From NCBI GenBank assembly GCA_028023455.1, contig JAQFVV010012446.1, positions 6,263,501 through 6,327,500 on the forward strand: DNA of 64,000 nucleotides. Direction: 5' to 3'. The translations under genes and the position numbers were made by a program. This DNA comes from Epiperipatus broadwayi. Its lineage: Eukaryota > Onychophora > Udeonychophora > Euonychophora > Peripatidae. Of this stretch, positions 35,017-46,050 are shown in pieces. The notes below the pieces were generated by a model, which was not told the DNA's origin, did no database searches, and was given only the letters and a program-made list of their open reading frames with translations. Every line of letters begins with the position of its first letter. Position 1 is the first letter of the stretch.

Positions 35017-35195
35017 TAAACTATTCAGTTTTATTACTGCCTAGCATGCTCTCAATATATGTATATCATATGCATTGCTTATAGTAATATGACTCAAAAG
35101 AGTTCTTAAGACATATTACTTTAAGCTGTAAATATGATATATATGATATATCCAAAGCATGCTAGGTACTAATAAAACTGAATATTTAAAAAAAT
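35017..35195. repeat. MITE-like palindrome
   Basis: TTCAGTTTTATTACTGCCTA, GCATGCT at the left is mirrored by AGCATGCTAGGTACTAATAA, AACTGAA at the right. Inner arms contain ATATGTATATCATAT-type sequence. Confidence 0.65.
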
Positions 35196-35497
35196 TTACT
35201 GTTTCTGTGTATACTTTTCTTTTTTATAATGTTTTTGAAATGCCTGCTAAATCTAATTAATGATAGAACTTCCTAGTGGTATAATGTATATACCTGTATT
35301 TATTATTTTGAACGTTGCCTTCGGATAATTTTTTTTTTAATGCGGTGTTTGGATTACTTAAGATTGGATAGCCTTGATATTCTTATTTAAAATAACAGTA
35401 CTATACAAATGATACATTAGTATATGTATATTGTAATATATATGCGTTTGTCTTAAAATAAAATTTTAAAAAATAATTCATTAAATGCTTGTAATCT
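35196..35497. other. non-coding AT-rich stretch
   Basis: Nothing recognised. Confidence 0.3.
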
Positions 35498-35600
35498 ATG
35501 ATTTAGTGCAGTGGTAGAGTATCAAACTCTGGAGCATATGATCCTCATATTGATTTCAGTTCTTGCTCTTCTGACTTTCAAACTTATTTAACTGCTCTAT
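35498..35600 (+). repeat. S2 SINE head
   Basis: TTTAGTGCAGTGGTAGAGTA, CAAACTCTGGAGCATATGAT, then a decayed B box (GATTTCAGTTC). Confidence 0.55.
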
Positions 35601-35654
35601 TTAATTTGTTATAATATTCTATGTTCTTTATTACTTTTTACAATGCCTTTTTAC

Positions 35655-35705
35655 TACCCACTATTGACGGTTTCGATTGCCCCAGCAATCTTCTTCAGAA
35701 CTTCT
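35655..35705 (-). ncRNA. hammerhead-like motif, family C
   Basis: Minus strand: CTGAAGA (35698-35692), stem II GATTGC/GCAATC with loop TGGG, GAAAC (35674-35670), then CGTC and AATAGTGGG. CTGANGA tolerates A at position 7. No clear stem I partner is seen, so folding as a classic hammerhead is uncertain. Confidence 0.45.
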
Positions 35706-35751
35706 ACTTATATTTCCAAATTTTAACTGCTAAGATTTCGAAATGTAAGTA

Positions 35752-35800
35752 GAAGTTCTGAAGAAGATTGCTGAGGCAATCGAAACCGTTAATAGTGGGT
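35752..35800 (+). ncRNA. hammerhead-like motif, family C
   Basis: CTGAAGA (35758-35764), stem II GATTGC/GCAATC, GAAAC (35782-35786), C, GTT. The stem III loop would be one nucleotide. No obvious stem I. Confidence 0.45.
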
Positions 35801-35852
35801 TGCAAAAAAGCATTGTGAAAAGTAATGAAGAACATAAATGATATGAATATTA

Positions 35853-37860
35853 TATGGATTTAGCAATGCAATAAGAAATATAAAGTTATAATTCTTCATA
35901 AAGAAGATAAAGAATATTTAATTTATTTTCAGTTTTCTAATAAATATCGGATGATCTTTAGTCACTAAAAAAAAAAACATTTTCAGAACTTGACGTTATT
36001 ACCACAAGGACAAAAAGATCAACTTTAATTTGAAATTTTGCACAACACCATTGGGAAAAAATAATTGGGGGATGGAAGATGATCAACGACTCGGGTTTTT
36101 TTTAATTACATAGTGTATTAATATAAAACAAATGGTTAATATAGAGAATATATTATAAATATATATTGAATAGATATTAAAATTAATGCAAGTAAACCAC
36201 TATTAATCCTAAAACCTAAATCCAAACTTGAGTTTAGATTTAGAAAATTTTCAGAAAGACTCTAAGCCTTTCATATACAAATCTATATTTATATTGGCAA
36301 AAAATGCTTGAAAAAATTAAATGTAGTAAATTAGAAAAACTCAAAATGGAACTTATTACCAAATGTTCCTTTAAAAAAAGTAATAAAAATAAAATAAATA
36401 AATTGAAGTTACATTGATTATATTTATTTGATTATGAAGAAATTTTAGATTCGTAAGGGAAAGAAATTTGAGTGTTGTACTTTAATGTAATAAAAGTTAA
36501 GCTATTTTTTTGTATATTGTAAAAATGATGATAAAATAAATGTTTAAAAACTTGTTTTAATGTATTAGTATATATTTATATTGCTTTAAAAAAAATAAGC
36601 AATATATATTTAAATTCATGATCTATTTACATTAATTTGAAATTTTACAGTACTAATTGGTAATCCTTGATATGTTTTTTTTTTTTTTTTAAAAAAAAAA
36701 AAAGGCTGATATATTATAAAAATGACTGCTTCATGAAAATTGTTTTTCTATTTACATTTGATAGAGTTTTTGTGTTATTTATTTATTATTTTAAAGATAA
36801 ATATTTAGTTTAGAATTTCAAACATTTTAGTTGTATATTTTGATTCATAGTTGAGAAGTGACATATCTGTTTAACAATTTAACTTTATTTTATAAAGAAG
36901 AAATGTATTCTGAGAAGATATTTCTACATCAAACTAGTTAAATATATAAAAATAAAATTATTTCCTTTTTTTTTTAAAATCTTCATTTTGACTGTTCAAA
37001 TTGCAAATAAATATATATTTATACAATTATGGATAAATTAAAATTTGTCATCAAATATGTCAAAATTACTGTTTGATCATATTATGTTGCATTAAATTGC
37101 CGTTATAATATTATATGGACATATTATGTGGCCGTCAAAATTGTAAACGTACTTGTCAGAGTTTTTTTTTTTTTTTAAATTAATTTTTAATGTAGAAAAT
37201 CACATTTTTTATTTTATTTAAAAAATACTATATAGAAAATTGAAATTTTCAAAAATGTAAATTCTTTTAAACAAAATTTTTTAAGAATATTAAACTTTAA
37301 TCACTAGTTTTTTCTTTTAATCTTAGCGATTTAATAATTTGGCAATTTGACGTTAGAAGTTATATTTTATTTATTATTGAAAATAAACTTTTAACATAAA
37401 TTTGTATTTTTTCTATTTTTGGACTATATAGGCAGTTCAAAATTGCCTAAAGTTTAAAGATTTGTTTAATTTAAATTTATAAAAATATTTTATTACGAAT
37501 AGAAAACTAATGAAATTTTTTTTTTTTGACAATTTCTAAAGGAATAACAGTTTGACATTATGAACTGCCATAATATTTTATTTCATTTTAAAATTAAGTG
37601 GAAATAAATCTTCAACATAGGATTGAAAGGTTTTTTTAATTATGATTATATATATACTTAAAATTAGAAATGTCTGTTATTAACATTGGCCTTTTTAATG
37701 GTTTTTATCTCTAGTTTTGCATTAATGTGCTATTTTGAGTTTTAAGAATATTGCATTATTGAAATTTATATTTTGTGATAGTCAAAATATAATACAATTC
37801 TGCTATACCTTCATTTGGATGTTTCCATATTCATTTTTTTTTAACATTTTTCTCAAAAAA
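35853..37860. other. long AT-rich non-coding stretch
   Basis: Homopolymers, including a T/A palindrome at 36677-36704. Nothing coding. Confidence 0.4.
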
Positions 37861-37874
37861 GAGAGAGAGAGAGA
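37861..37874. repeat. (GA)n microsatellite
   Basis: A short GA run immediately before an S1 SINE head. Confidence 0.8.
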
Positions 37875-37875
37875 A

Positions 37876-38190
37876 GTTGGTTAGAGCGTTACTTTAAAAA
37901 AATTCAATACGCAAGGATCTAAGGGTCCAGGTTCGAATCCCATGCTAGTACTGTCACTGGTCAGACCAGCAACACCTGAAAAAAAGGGGAGAATAATACC
38001 TCTCGAAATGTTATGCATATATTAACCTGCTTGACGTGCTATTACTAACAGTTGAATGTATTTGGAATATTTAAATAAAGTTAAATTTTTCTAAAGACAT
38101 TCAATACACATATTAGATGATGGAAATAGTCCAATATAAAAATACAACTAGAACACCATCATCACAAACCTTCAGGAAAACACAAAGAAT
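37876..38190 (+). repeat. S1 SINE, best-preserved copy
   Basis: GTTGGTTAGAGCG (A-box region), GGTTCGAATCC (B box, 37930-37940), body GTACTGTCACTGGTCAGACC, AGCAACACCTGAAAAAAAGG, 3' part TGCTATTACTAACAGTTGAA, AATAAAGTTAAA, GATGGAAATAGTCCAATATA, and a terminal segment with ACACCATCATCACAAACCTT that also ends the copy at 60335. The order tRNA head, body, constant 3' end defines the family. Confidence 0.8.
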
Positions 38191-39377
38191 TCATAATATA
38201 TAATTTTTCTTTTTCTGCCAATTCCACAAGTCTGTGGCCACTCTCATTTCTATTACAATAATCAAATTTATCCACAACACTTTTATCATTCAGTTATTTA
38301 TCAATGCTAGAATTAAAGTCTTCCTTCATGCTTTTAAAATATTGTTTGGTTTAGTCAAAAGCATTTTGTACGTTCGTATAAAAATTCTCTTCATCATATA
38401 CAATGAGAAGACTGTTGGAACATGTACCTGAATTATCTGCATTTAGTATTTTCCATTAATTAGAATAATTAATCTTTTCATTCTGACTGATATATCAGCA
38501 GTCTCTTTAGTGTTGTTTTTCCACTTTTTATTTATAATGAATTTCATTTGGTCTTTCAATATTTGTGGTTGTATAGTATAGTAAATGTCCACGTTTTAAA
38601 TCTATTCTTTATCTTTTCTAACTTCACAAATTTTGACAATAATTTTAGACAGTTCTTCCAATTCATGCAATCTTCCTTCACTTGAAAGTAATCTGCTGTT
38701 GTAAGTATCTAAATAAAAATCATCATCGAAAGGCAGCCTGGATCTGTGATCAGTAGATTCTTAGCACATTCTGCTTTTGATCACAACCATTGTCTTGGAT
38801 ACCTTTCACTCTCCTGGGAATAGTGTTTATAATTTTGGTTTGTCTGTCACAATTGTAAATTTTTTTTTTTTTTAAGTTCATTTACACAATCATTATCTTC
38901 AAGAAAATTCAACTAGTATTTTCAGGTGAGAACTACCAGACAACTAAGAATGAAGACCTTAGTGTTTCTGATCTAATCCAATGAACTCACAGTGCTGGCC
39001 GATCCATGAGATTATTGCCTTTTTACCTCAGATTTTATGGTTAAGAACATTCATGGTTTTTTTTTCCTCAGTTACTTGATATTTCGGTTAAGAACTACCA
39101 GGAAACAGAAGAAAAACTAAGATGTTTCTTGATCTTAAATTCAGAAGTGAAAAACATTAAATTGATCATGTTGGCTAAAGTATCTTGGTCAGCAGTTCAT
39201 CCATATTCACATAATAATAATAACTGATAACAAGAACAAATGGAATAGACTTTAGGAAATTTATTCTTCTCACTTTCTTTAAGGCTTCAAATTGAAATCA
39301 AAGGATCTCCTTTTAATTAACAACAGACTTCTTTCTGCAGTCTATTATCCTATACAATGATTTGAACAGGAAAAAAT
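38191..39377 (-). pseudogene. possible decayed coding relic, unrecognised
   Basis: On the minus strand around 38560-38790 one frame reads DPGCLSMMIFI then ILTTADYFQVKEDCMNWKNC and LKLLSKFVKLEKIKNR, coding-like in composition. I cannot assign a family. The stretch lies downstream (minus sense) of a similar relic at 40150-41560, so both may derive from one element or gene later split by the family A insertion at 39378-39797. Confidence 0.25.
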
Positions 39378-39542
39378 ATACAAGTTTAAATCATTAAGCA
39401 TCACATGATCACATCTCCTATACTAGCACATTAATTGTTGATAAACAGAGCAAAACTCTCCATACAGTATTGCCACTGTGCTAAACAGAGTAATCAATGG
39501 ATGCCAGAAGGCTTGTGCATAAAATCCCTATCTAATGCCTAC

Positions 39543-39604
39543 TCATCCAATATCCCCAGACTAGTTTCTGGCTTGTGGCCTTCATCAGTGAGGAGCTTTG
39601 GATC
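39543..39604 (-). ncRNA. hammerhead ribozyme, family A, intact core
   Basis: Minus strand: stem I strand ATCCAAAGCTCCTCA (39603-39589), CTGATGA (39588-39582), stem II GGC/GCC with loop CACAA, GAAAC (39568-39564), TA, GTC (39561-39559), then TGGGGATATTGGAT. Stem I pairs TCCTCA with TGGGGA and ATCCAA with TTGGAT around an internal loop. This is the type I layout with a very short stem III, known from animal retroelement hammerheads that work best as dimers. Cleavage would fall after the C of GTC. Confidence 0.8.
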
Positions 39605-39621
39605 TGAGAGCACTGCATCTA

Positions 39622-39681
39622 GATCCAAAGATCTCACTGATGAAGGCCACAAGCCAGAAACTAGTCTGGGGATATTGGATG
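39622..39681 (+). ncRNA. hammerhead ribozyme, family A, intact core
   Basis: ATCCAA (39623-39628), CTGATGA (39637-39643), stem II 39644-39656, GAAAC (39657-39661), TA, GTC (39664-39666), TGGGGA and TTGGAT (39675-39680). Stem I is slightly weaker than in the antisense twin (ATCTCA for CTCCTCA). Confidence 0.75.
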
Positions 39682-39937
39682 AGTAGGCATTAGATAGGGA
39701 TTTTATGCACAAGCCTTCTGGCATCCATTGATTACTCTGTTTAGCACAGGTGGCAATACTGTATGGAGAGTTTTGCTCTGTTTATAATACAAGTTTATTG
39801 AACTTTTGTATAACCTGCATATAATTAGATGAGAATGTAAACAATCTTTGTGTAATAAAACCTATAAACAATCTAATAAAAAAATTTAAAAAAACCACCT
39901 AGAGATGGAAAGAAGAGGGTCATTTTTGCCTTATATG

Positions 39938-40075
39938 GCTTGATGCAGTGGTAGAGAGGCAGACTCTGGAGTTCAAAGTTCACTAATCACAGCCCAACCC
40001 TGTTAATTCCTGTGTTTTTTATGAACTCTCAACATCAAACCATTTGATTATTATTTATCATTATTATTCATCTTC
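39938..40075 (+). repeat. S2 SINE
   Basis: GGCTTGATGCAGTGGTAGAG, GCAGACTCTGGAGTTCAAAG, then a body ending TATGAACTCTCAACATCAAA, CCATTTGATTATT. Confidence 0.6.
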
Positions 40076-41571
40076 ATACACTATCGTGTGGGAGTTTCAT
40101 CAATTGGAGAACATTTTATTTACATTTTGAAGAATAAATCCAGGGTTAATTACTTTATCTTAGATTAGACCCTTCAGAAGTGGGCCATCAAAGTATTATT
40201 AAAATGATTAAGGTTCATTTCCCAATAGCAATACCAGGTGATAAAATCTTTTATGGATTAAGATAAATTTATTATAATGAGAATTGGAATACTGTGGCTT
40301 TTCATTGTTCTTACTTTTTGTTCTAGTGTCCCTGCCTCTTCATTATGAAGTGCTCCTAACTTCTCAAATGTCAATCTTTCCATGTTTTGTTTTACATATT
40401 TCTCTATATATTTATTAGTTTCTAAGCCCAACTGCTCAGATACATAATTTTCTGCACAACATGTTTTTTTTTCATCTTCTGATAATTTCTTGGCACCTCA
40501 CCATCAGATCATAGTAACTTCCAAACCAAATTCAAGCACCTCTCACAAACCTTAATGTACCACGATTTATGAAAACATCATCCACTGTATTGTTGAGACA
40601 TTTCCGATAGTTCTTCAGAGTTACATCACTAGAAGTCTTTTAAATTTTGAAACATCTATGGTTACAGGAGTTATACTGAGTAGCAAGAACTGAATTCATC
40701 TACTAATTCTTCAATCAAAGCAGGATAGTAGGCTGGAGCCTTATGTTTGGCCAAAAGAATCTTCATTGGAAGATTTCTTCACCTAAAGTAGTTATGTTAT
40801 GGTAGGGCCCAACACTTATAATTCAGAAAAAATTCTGACTCTACAAACCTTATAGTGGGGATACCTCATAATTCCAAGTCTGTTTTTTTTTTGTGTGTGT
40901 GATGTTTTCAACATTGTATTTTTATGTTGGTACCTGAACAGTGGTTTTGACTCTTGCATCTTCCCAAAATATTTGCACAAAAAAAAAAACTGTTTTTTTT
41001 TCATTAGCTTTTTAACCAAGATATTCCATATTATGTTAGAGATTCTATATAATGCCTTTTACAAAAGCTGTTAAACAAAAGCTTCTTTTCAATTATTTTT
41101 TAATCTTCCACTATATTGCTCGGCAACATCCCTATCTGTCATTCTAACAATCTTACAATAATGCATACTACTATGTAATCTAATCTTTTTATAAACAGAA
41201 TAAACCATTCCTGGTGGCATAAAACTTTTTTTACAGGAATGATACTTGTAATAGGAGTCTTAGTGATAATATTTTTAAATGTTGGATCTTCCAAACTTTT
41301 TTACCATTATGGAAAGATCATAATCTAAAGCTCACAAACTCAACGTGAATTGTGGATGATCTAGCAATTTGATTTACATCCATATCAAACTCTTTGAATA
41401 TCACATGTTTTGAGCTTGAAGTTGTTTTTTTAGATTGTGCTCTTTTGTCATATCTAATTGGCCTAAGTAATCTCTCTGCTGAGCGGATCCTAAGGTACTG
41501 TGTTGTGTATTTATTATCCAAAATCAGATATTCTTGCAATAAAATGATCTTTCTTCAGTTGTCCACATATA
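40076..41571 (-). pseudogene. decayed coding relic on the minus strand, unrecognised
   Basis: Several minus-strand segments are coding-like but in shifting frames. 40310-40470 is open (ENYVSEQLGLETNKYIEKYV, KQNMERLTFEKLGALHNEEA). About 40690-40770 gives KHKAPAYYPALIEELVDEFS. About 41080-41230 gives MPPGMVYSVYKKIRLHSSMH, YCKIVRMTDRDVAEQYSG. 41318-41539 is open for 73 codons (YLRIRSAERLLRPIRYDKRA). Amino-acid content is balanced, unlike the Phe/Lys/Ile/Asn products of random AT-rich DNA here. I do not recognise a family. It could be a decayed transposon gene or a host pseudogene. Confidence 0.35.
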
Positions 41572-42081
41572 CAGGGTATTCCAGTGAAAAAATAATTATT
41601 ATCTTCAAGCTATTTGCAGCACCATTTCGAATCATTACATTGTGTAGCAATGTAGTTTAGTTATTTACCACAACAGTTGTAAAGCACTAGCATGTCTTGA
41701 CTATGGTTTATGAAATGAAACGGGATAGTATGTTGCATACTTTAATCCATGAAGGAATGAATAGTGTGCTAAAATTAAATTTAAATTGGAAATAAACTGT
41801 CATTGAAATATTTGAGATGATTCAAAATGTGTATGGCAGTGAAACCATGATTACAAGATCATTTTCAAATGATTTGGAAGAATTCATAATGGTAGCAAAG
41901 AGCATTGGTGACAATTCACAAAAGTATGAGACACTATCATATTTCAAATTTAACATAATCCAGTCATGGTATTGTCTTAACATTTATATAACGAATAGCT
42001 AAACTATGTCGTTATGTAACGTGTTGATTTGCTGCAGATGCATTGGATAGAGAATCAGTCATTTTTCACTGGAGCACACTG
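41572..42081 (+). mobile_element. mariner-like deletion derivative
   Basis: The left end CAGGGTATTCCAGTGAAAAA and right end (reverse complement CAGTGTGCTCCAGTGAAAAA) are similar inverted repeats. TA precedes the left end (41570-41571) and TG, perhaps mutated TA, follows the right. The internal frame around 41797-41960 (TVIEIFEMIQNVYGSETMIT) resembles the helix-turn-helix N-terminus of mariner/SETMAR transposases (..I...L..VYG...MS). The catalytic DD-D part is absent. 510 bp, non-autonomous. Confidence 0.5.
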
Positions 42082-43293
42082 TGTAAATTAAAATTTAGTT
42101 GTTTCAGTCTGCTTCTAATTTTTCGCACCTTCCATCACAATCCTTTTCAGTAGTCACATCCTAGTTTAGTAGACTATGAATATAACATTTATTGTTCATT
42201 ATTCACACTAATAGGAAAGTTTCCATCTGTTCTTACCTAAAGTCTTTTTACAATACGAGTCCCATCATATTCAGCACTTGGATCTCCTGCACTTTTTTAC
42301 TTTTCTTACATAGAAGTGATTTCTTTCTTAATGTCTAAGTTAATTAGTTTTTTCATAGTAGAATAATTTATATATATATTGCTGTTAAAGGCATGACTAT
42401 AACAGGTGATTGAACCTTGCAAACTATAAGGCACATGATGACTGACGCTCTAATAAAAATGAAAAGGACTTGACACATCAAGTACACATGCAAGATATAT
42501 TGACCAATAATGTTCCTCTGCATTTGCTGTGACGTCTGTATAATTATAGCATTCTCATTTATTGATAAAAATTGTTCTTTATGACACCCATTCATTACTG
42601 AATACTCTACTATAAATATATTATTAAATACCCATCGGATTTTAACTTCTGGTGTAAATTATACTTTACCATTTGGTTTATATTACACTGAATATTCAGT
42701 AGCGACGTCTTTCTTCAGATACCAACTTATGTAAATGAGATTAACCTCATGACCGATATTTACACGCATGCTCTGGTATTGCGTGATTCCTCTTAGTTTA
42801 TGTTAACTTTGATATTCTGTAGATCTGTGTAAATGAGATAAATCTCATGGCCAATATTTGTACATGCTCATACAAATACCCGTATATGGTAGATACTCTT
42901 CACAAATAAACCATGCTTTAACATCTCATAAATGAAAAAAAAATTACAAACACTTCAAATACTGTATATATATCTTAAGTTATTACTTTTATTAAAGTAA
43001 ACGGTAACAAATCATATTTTTGACAAGATCACTAACAACTGAAACATTTGAATTACAAATAGATTTTATAAGAATTCACAGGTTTTTCTCTTAAAGTATT
43101 AATTTATAAATAAACAACTCATAATGGCATTTATCCAGTTTTTCTTTTTAAACTTTTATTTTTTAACGTATATTATAAAACTATAACAAAAGTAAGTCTT
43201 TTCAGGATTAAAAAAAAACTAAAATAACGTTTGGATTAAAAGTACTACAAACAAACATATAACTTTAGAATGCGGTTATTTTTCATTCTTTCT
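42082..43293. other. non-coding stretch with a direct repeat
   Basis: TGTAAATGAGATTAACCTCA, TGACCGATATTTACACG (about 42730) recurs about 98 nt later as TGTAAATGAGATAAATCTCA, TGGCCAATATTTGTAC. Otherwise nothing. Confidence 0.45.
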
Positions 43294-43502
43294 TATATAA
43301 TATAGGGTATATGAGCACAGACTTTCGCATGACACACCACTCTCCACTCTATCTAATAACACTGATACACTCAAGCACATATATGCTGAAAAGATAAATA
43401 ATCACCAATATACGTGCTTGAGTGTATCAGTGTTATTAGATAGAGTGGAGAGTGGTGTGTCATGTGAAAGTCTGTGCTCATATACCCTATATTACATATA
43501 TA
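43294..43502. mobile_element. family B palindrome without ribozyme, nearly perfect
   Basis: Arms 43298-43380 and 43411-43495 are almost exact reverse complements (GGGTATATGAGCACAGACTT ... AAGTCTGTGCTCATATACCC). The 30-nt spacer still contains GAAAAGATAAATAATCACCA, the family B sequence next to its hammerhead. The ribozyme core itself is gone. The high arm identity implies a young or gene-converted copy. Confidence 0.75.
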
Positions 43503-43748
43503 GGCACATGGTATATATTAAGCCTGTGTTTCACTTATTCTTTCTTATGTAATGTTGAATGATTTATACCTCGATCTTTACTCATTAATATTTCTTGATC
43601 GTCTTTAAAGCGTGTTTGTATTATAAATTTACATATGGCTAGTGGAAATTTAAAAATAATAATAAATTGTACAAAAAAAGAAAAATATGTTAGAAGTAGA
43701 CGGTTTTTTTCTCACTCTTTTATTCTAATATTTACTATAATTTATTTA

Positions 43749-43834
43749 ATAGTAATATTAGCGATTAAGCCAATGCACATGCGCTTTAAAGAGATTATAT
43801 AAATGTGCATTGGCTTAATCGCTAATATTACTAT
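43749..43834. repeat. perfect 32-bp inverted repeat
   Basis: ATAGTAATATTAGCGATTAA then GCCAATGCACAT (43749-43780) is exactly mirrored at 43803-43834 around a 22-nt spacer. No match to other families here. Confidence 0.85.
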
Positions 43835-44504
43835 TACATAAATAAACATAGCGCTATATAAAATAATATCTCATTATATAATTTATTTAGTTTCGTTGAA
43901 TTGTGTCAATCAGTTATTTTTCACTTTATTTGTTATCCACTTTTTTTTTTTGATTTGTTATAAAGATGACAACAATTTAAATATTGTTATGCCTATAAGA
44001 TTAATAAATATCTTTTTTTTAAAAAAACTTTATTAACAGAATTGTATGTTTAATTAAAATTTTATGATCTCATATTTATTGTAGGAATGCATTAAAAGAA
44101 ATTTTTTTTAAAGATCATATCCGGTATTTTTTTTAAGAATTCTGTTTTGTAAAATAATATTCTTATGCACGTTTTAACGTGCAGTGCAGTGTTAGTTTTT
44201 TACTAATTTTAAATAATAACAATTTTTTTTACAAATAATTTTGTCTAATTTGAAGGTTTTTAATTAAGTAGTCCTTAAATGGAATTATCATTATTTTCAG
44301 CTATTTATAAACATGTCTGAAAATGAAATTAACAAAACATATGACCCTGGCTTATATAACATTTATCAGTAACAAACCCTTTCTCTCTCACTCATTTATG
44401 CCACATAGTGTCATAGTGCTTAATAAGTCACTATCTACATGCTGGTCTATCTATCGTCCCAGACTGGCTTCTAGCAAGTTGTCTTTGATTCAAAACATTA
44501 ATAT
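43835..44504. other. non-coding AT-rich stretch
   Basis: 44323-44517 is open for 64 codons and ends in family A sequence; not a gene. Confidence 0.3.
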
Positions 44505-44580
44505 TAAACTAAAATAAAGAGCATGCTAATAGCTCTAACAATCTTTATCGATAAATGCCACAAGAGAAAGCATTTAAAAT

Positions 44581-44635
44581 AGCCCCAGACCAGTTTCTAG
44601 TTATTTTCTTTCCTCAGTGAGATGCTAGGATATTT
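44581..44635 (-). ncRNA. decayed hammerhead, family A
   Basis: Minus strand: CTCA, CTGAGGA in place of CTGATGA (44617-44611), GAAAC (44597-44593), TG, GTC, TGGGGCT. Core damaged. Confidence 0.35.
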
Positions 44636-44959
44636 CAAACACTAGAACTTGCATCATTTATCGATAAAACTTGTTAGCGCTATTAGCATGCTCTTTATTT
44701 TAGTTTATAATTACAATTTTATCAAATTAAGTCATGTGGTGTATGACTTTATTTTATTTACTATTATAATTTTGATTCTTAAGTGATGCTATATTGCTAA
44801 GGCTATTAATATATTGTATGGCTGAAGATTTCTCAGCCCCATATAGCTATTTAAGCCAGATAGCTGGATTTGAAAACATGTTTTCGGATTTTCTATTAAA
44901 AGTTAACTATCAGATAAGTGCTGGATTTGAGGTGGTAATTTGGATCTAGTGTCTGAAAT

Positions 44960-45020
44960 ATTCTAACACCTCACTGAGAAAAGCCAATGGCTAGAAACCA
45001 GTCTAGAGCTGGGGATAATT
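44960..45020 (+). ncRNA. decayed hammerhead, family A
   Basis: CTGAGAA (44974-44980) in place of CTGATGA, stem II AGCCAATGGCT, GAAAC (44994-44998), CA, GTC (45001-45003). Stem II is well paired but the core is mutated. Confidence 0.35.
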
Positions 45021-45150
45021 TTTAGATAGAGATTTTAAATGCTTTCTGATAAAGCTTGTTAGAGTTATTAGAATGCTCTTTATTTTAGTTTATAATTACA
45101 ACCTTATCAAATTAAGTCATGATGTATAGCTTTATTTTATTTGCTAAAAC

Positions 45151-45876
45151 ATTGTTTTTCAATTTTGGGCTGATAACTTGATAGTGAATAAGAAATAAAA
45201 GAATGGTGCCGTAAGAAATGCTATGTTATTAAATTAAAAAAAAAATCCAAGTTCACTAGATCTAGATCTAAAACTTTTCACTGTCTGGAATATAGATAGA
45301 ATCCTACTAGATAAGGATTTATTAAGTCATATTATCTATCATCTATTGAATACTCAAGCAAACCCTTGGTGGTATAATTGGAATGAGAAAAAGAGGATTT
45401 ATTATAGAAAAATATGAAAATGTTAACTCTGGAAAAGAAACAACCAAAAGTTAAAAATGTGTTTTGTGATAATTATTCATTTTATAATCTGTTTATGATC
45501 TCTTGTGATGATGCTTTATACTGGAATAAACTTTTCTTTCGAAAAGACTTACACACTTTGGTTAATTGGTAACTCTCGTTCAACCCTATTTTTGTTGCTT
45601 TTGAGAGCTTTTTTTTTTTTTAGATAATATAAATGCTTATCTTTCGCAGTAAATCATTATAAATAACTTTTTAGGAAATTGATACTTTTTATGAATGCCC
45701 AGTCAATGCAAATATTCTCTTATATGGCCAAAGCTCATTCAGGAAGTTGAAAAAATGTACAGTTTAGTTTCTGATATTGCTAACATATTTCAGATTGAAT
45801 GGAACATAGAAAAATAATGGAAGCAAATGCTTAATATAAGGAATTTTGCATTAATATTTAAATAAAAACATTTTTT
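45151..45876. other. non-coding AT-rich stretch
   Basis: Nothing recognised. Confidence 0.3.
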
Positions 45877-46050
45877 GGTAGTTGTTAATTATGCGTACTG
45901 CAGCCACTAGTTGATGCTGCAGTACCATCAAGAAGCCTGCAAGTGATAATTTTTTTTGGATAGGAATTTATCACTTGCAGGCTTCTTGGTGGTTCTTGAT
46001 AATGCTGCAGTGTCGTCTAGCAGCCACAATATGCGTAAACGACAACTACC
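45877..46050. mobile_element. MITE, GGTAGTTGT family
   Basis: Ends GGTAGTTGTTAATTATGCGT and (reverse complement) GGTAGTTGTCGTTTACGCAT. Arms of about 75-80 nt share CTGCAGTACCATCAAGAAGC, CTGCAAGTGATAA and meet around TTTTTTTTGGATAGGAAT. Relatives: 53291-53663 and 61523-62415. Confidence 0.8.

Larger units (their letters stand above)
35612..35852. mobile_element. family C palindromic element with two opposed hammerhead-like motifs
   Basis: Arms of about 90 nt (left: ATGTTCTTTATTACTTTTTA, CCCACTATTGACGG; right: their reverse complements) surround a spacer of about 35 nt. The right arm also exists alone at 48425-48500. Confidence 0.75.
39378..39797 (-). mobile_element. family A palindromic retroelement, best copy, 11-bp TSD
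   Basis: ATACAAGTTTA at 39378-39388 is repeated at 39787-39797. An antisense tail (AATCATTAAGCATCACATGA ..., 39389-39440) precedes a 345-bp near-perfect palindrome (39441-39785) with ends ATAAACAGAGCAAAACTCTC / GAGAGTTTTGCTCTGTTTAT. The two arms each hold an intact hammerhead core, pointing outward from the centre at about 39608-39620. The open frames across it on both strands are by-products of the palindrome, not genes. Confidence 0.9.
44505..45150. mobile_element. two adjacent family A copies (A2 type), decayed
   Basis: Inverted ends CTAAAATAAAGAGCATGCTA (44511) and TAGCATGCTCTTTATTTTAG (44685) enclose an antisense hammerhead relic, followed by a tail AATTAAGTCATGTGGTG. A second unit to about 45150 has a plus-strand hammerhead relic and the same right end (GAATGCTCTTTATTTTAGTT, AAATTAAGTCATGATG). 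Confidence 0.6.

Noticed and set aside
39435-39724. Overlapping open frames on both strands with near-identical peptides
   Set aside because: They arise because the palindrome reads the same on both strands; the sequence is a ribozyme-bearing element with a TSD.
43294-43502. Assembly artefact explaining the palindromes
   Set aside because: Arms differ at several positions in most copies, elements recur at independent sites, and TSDs flank them. For this single near-perfect case long reads would still help.
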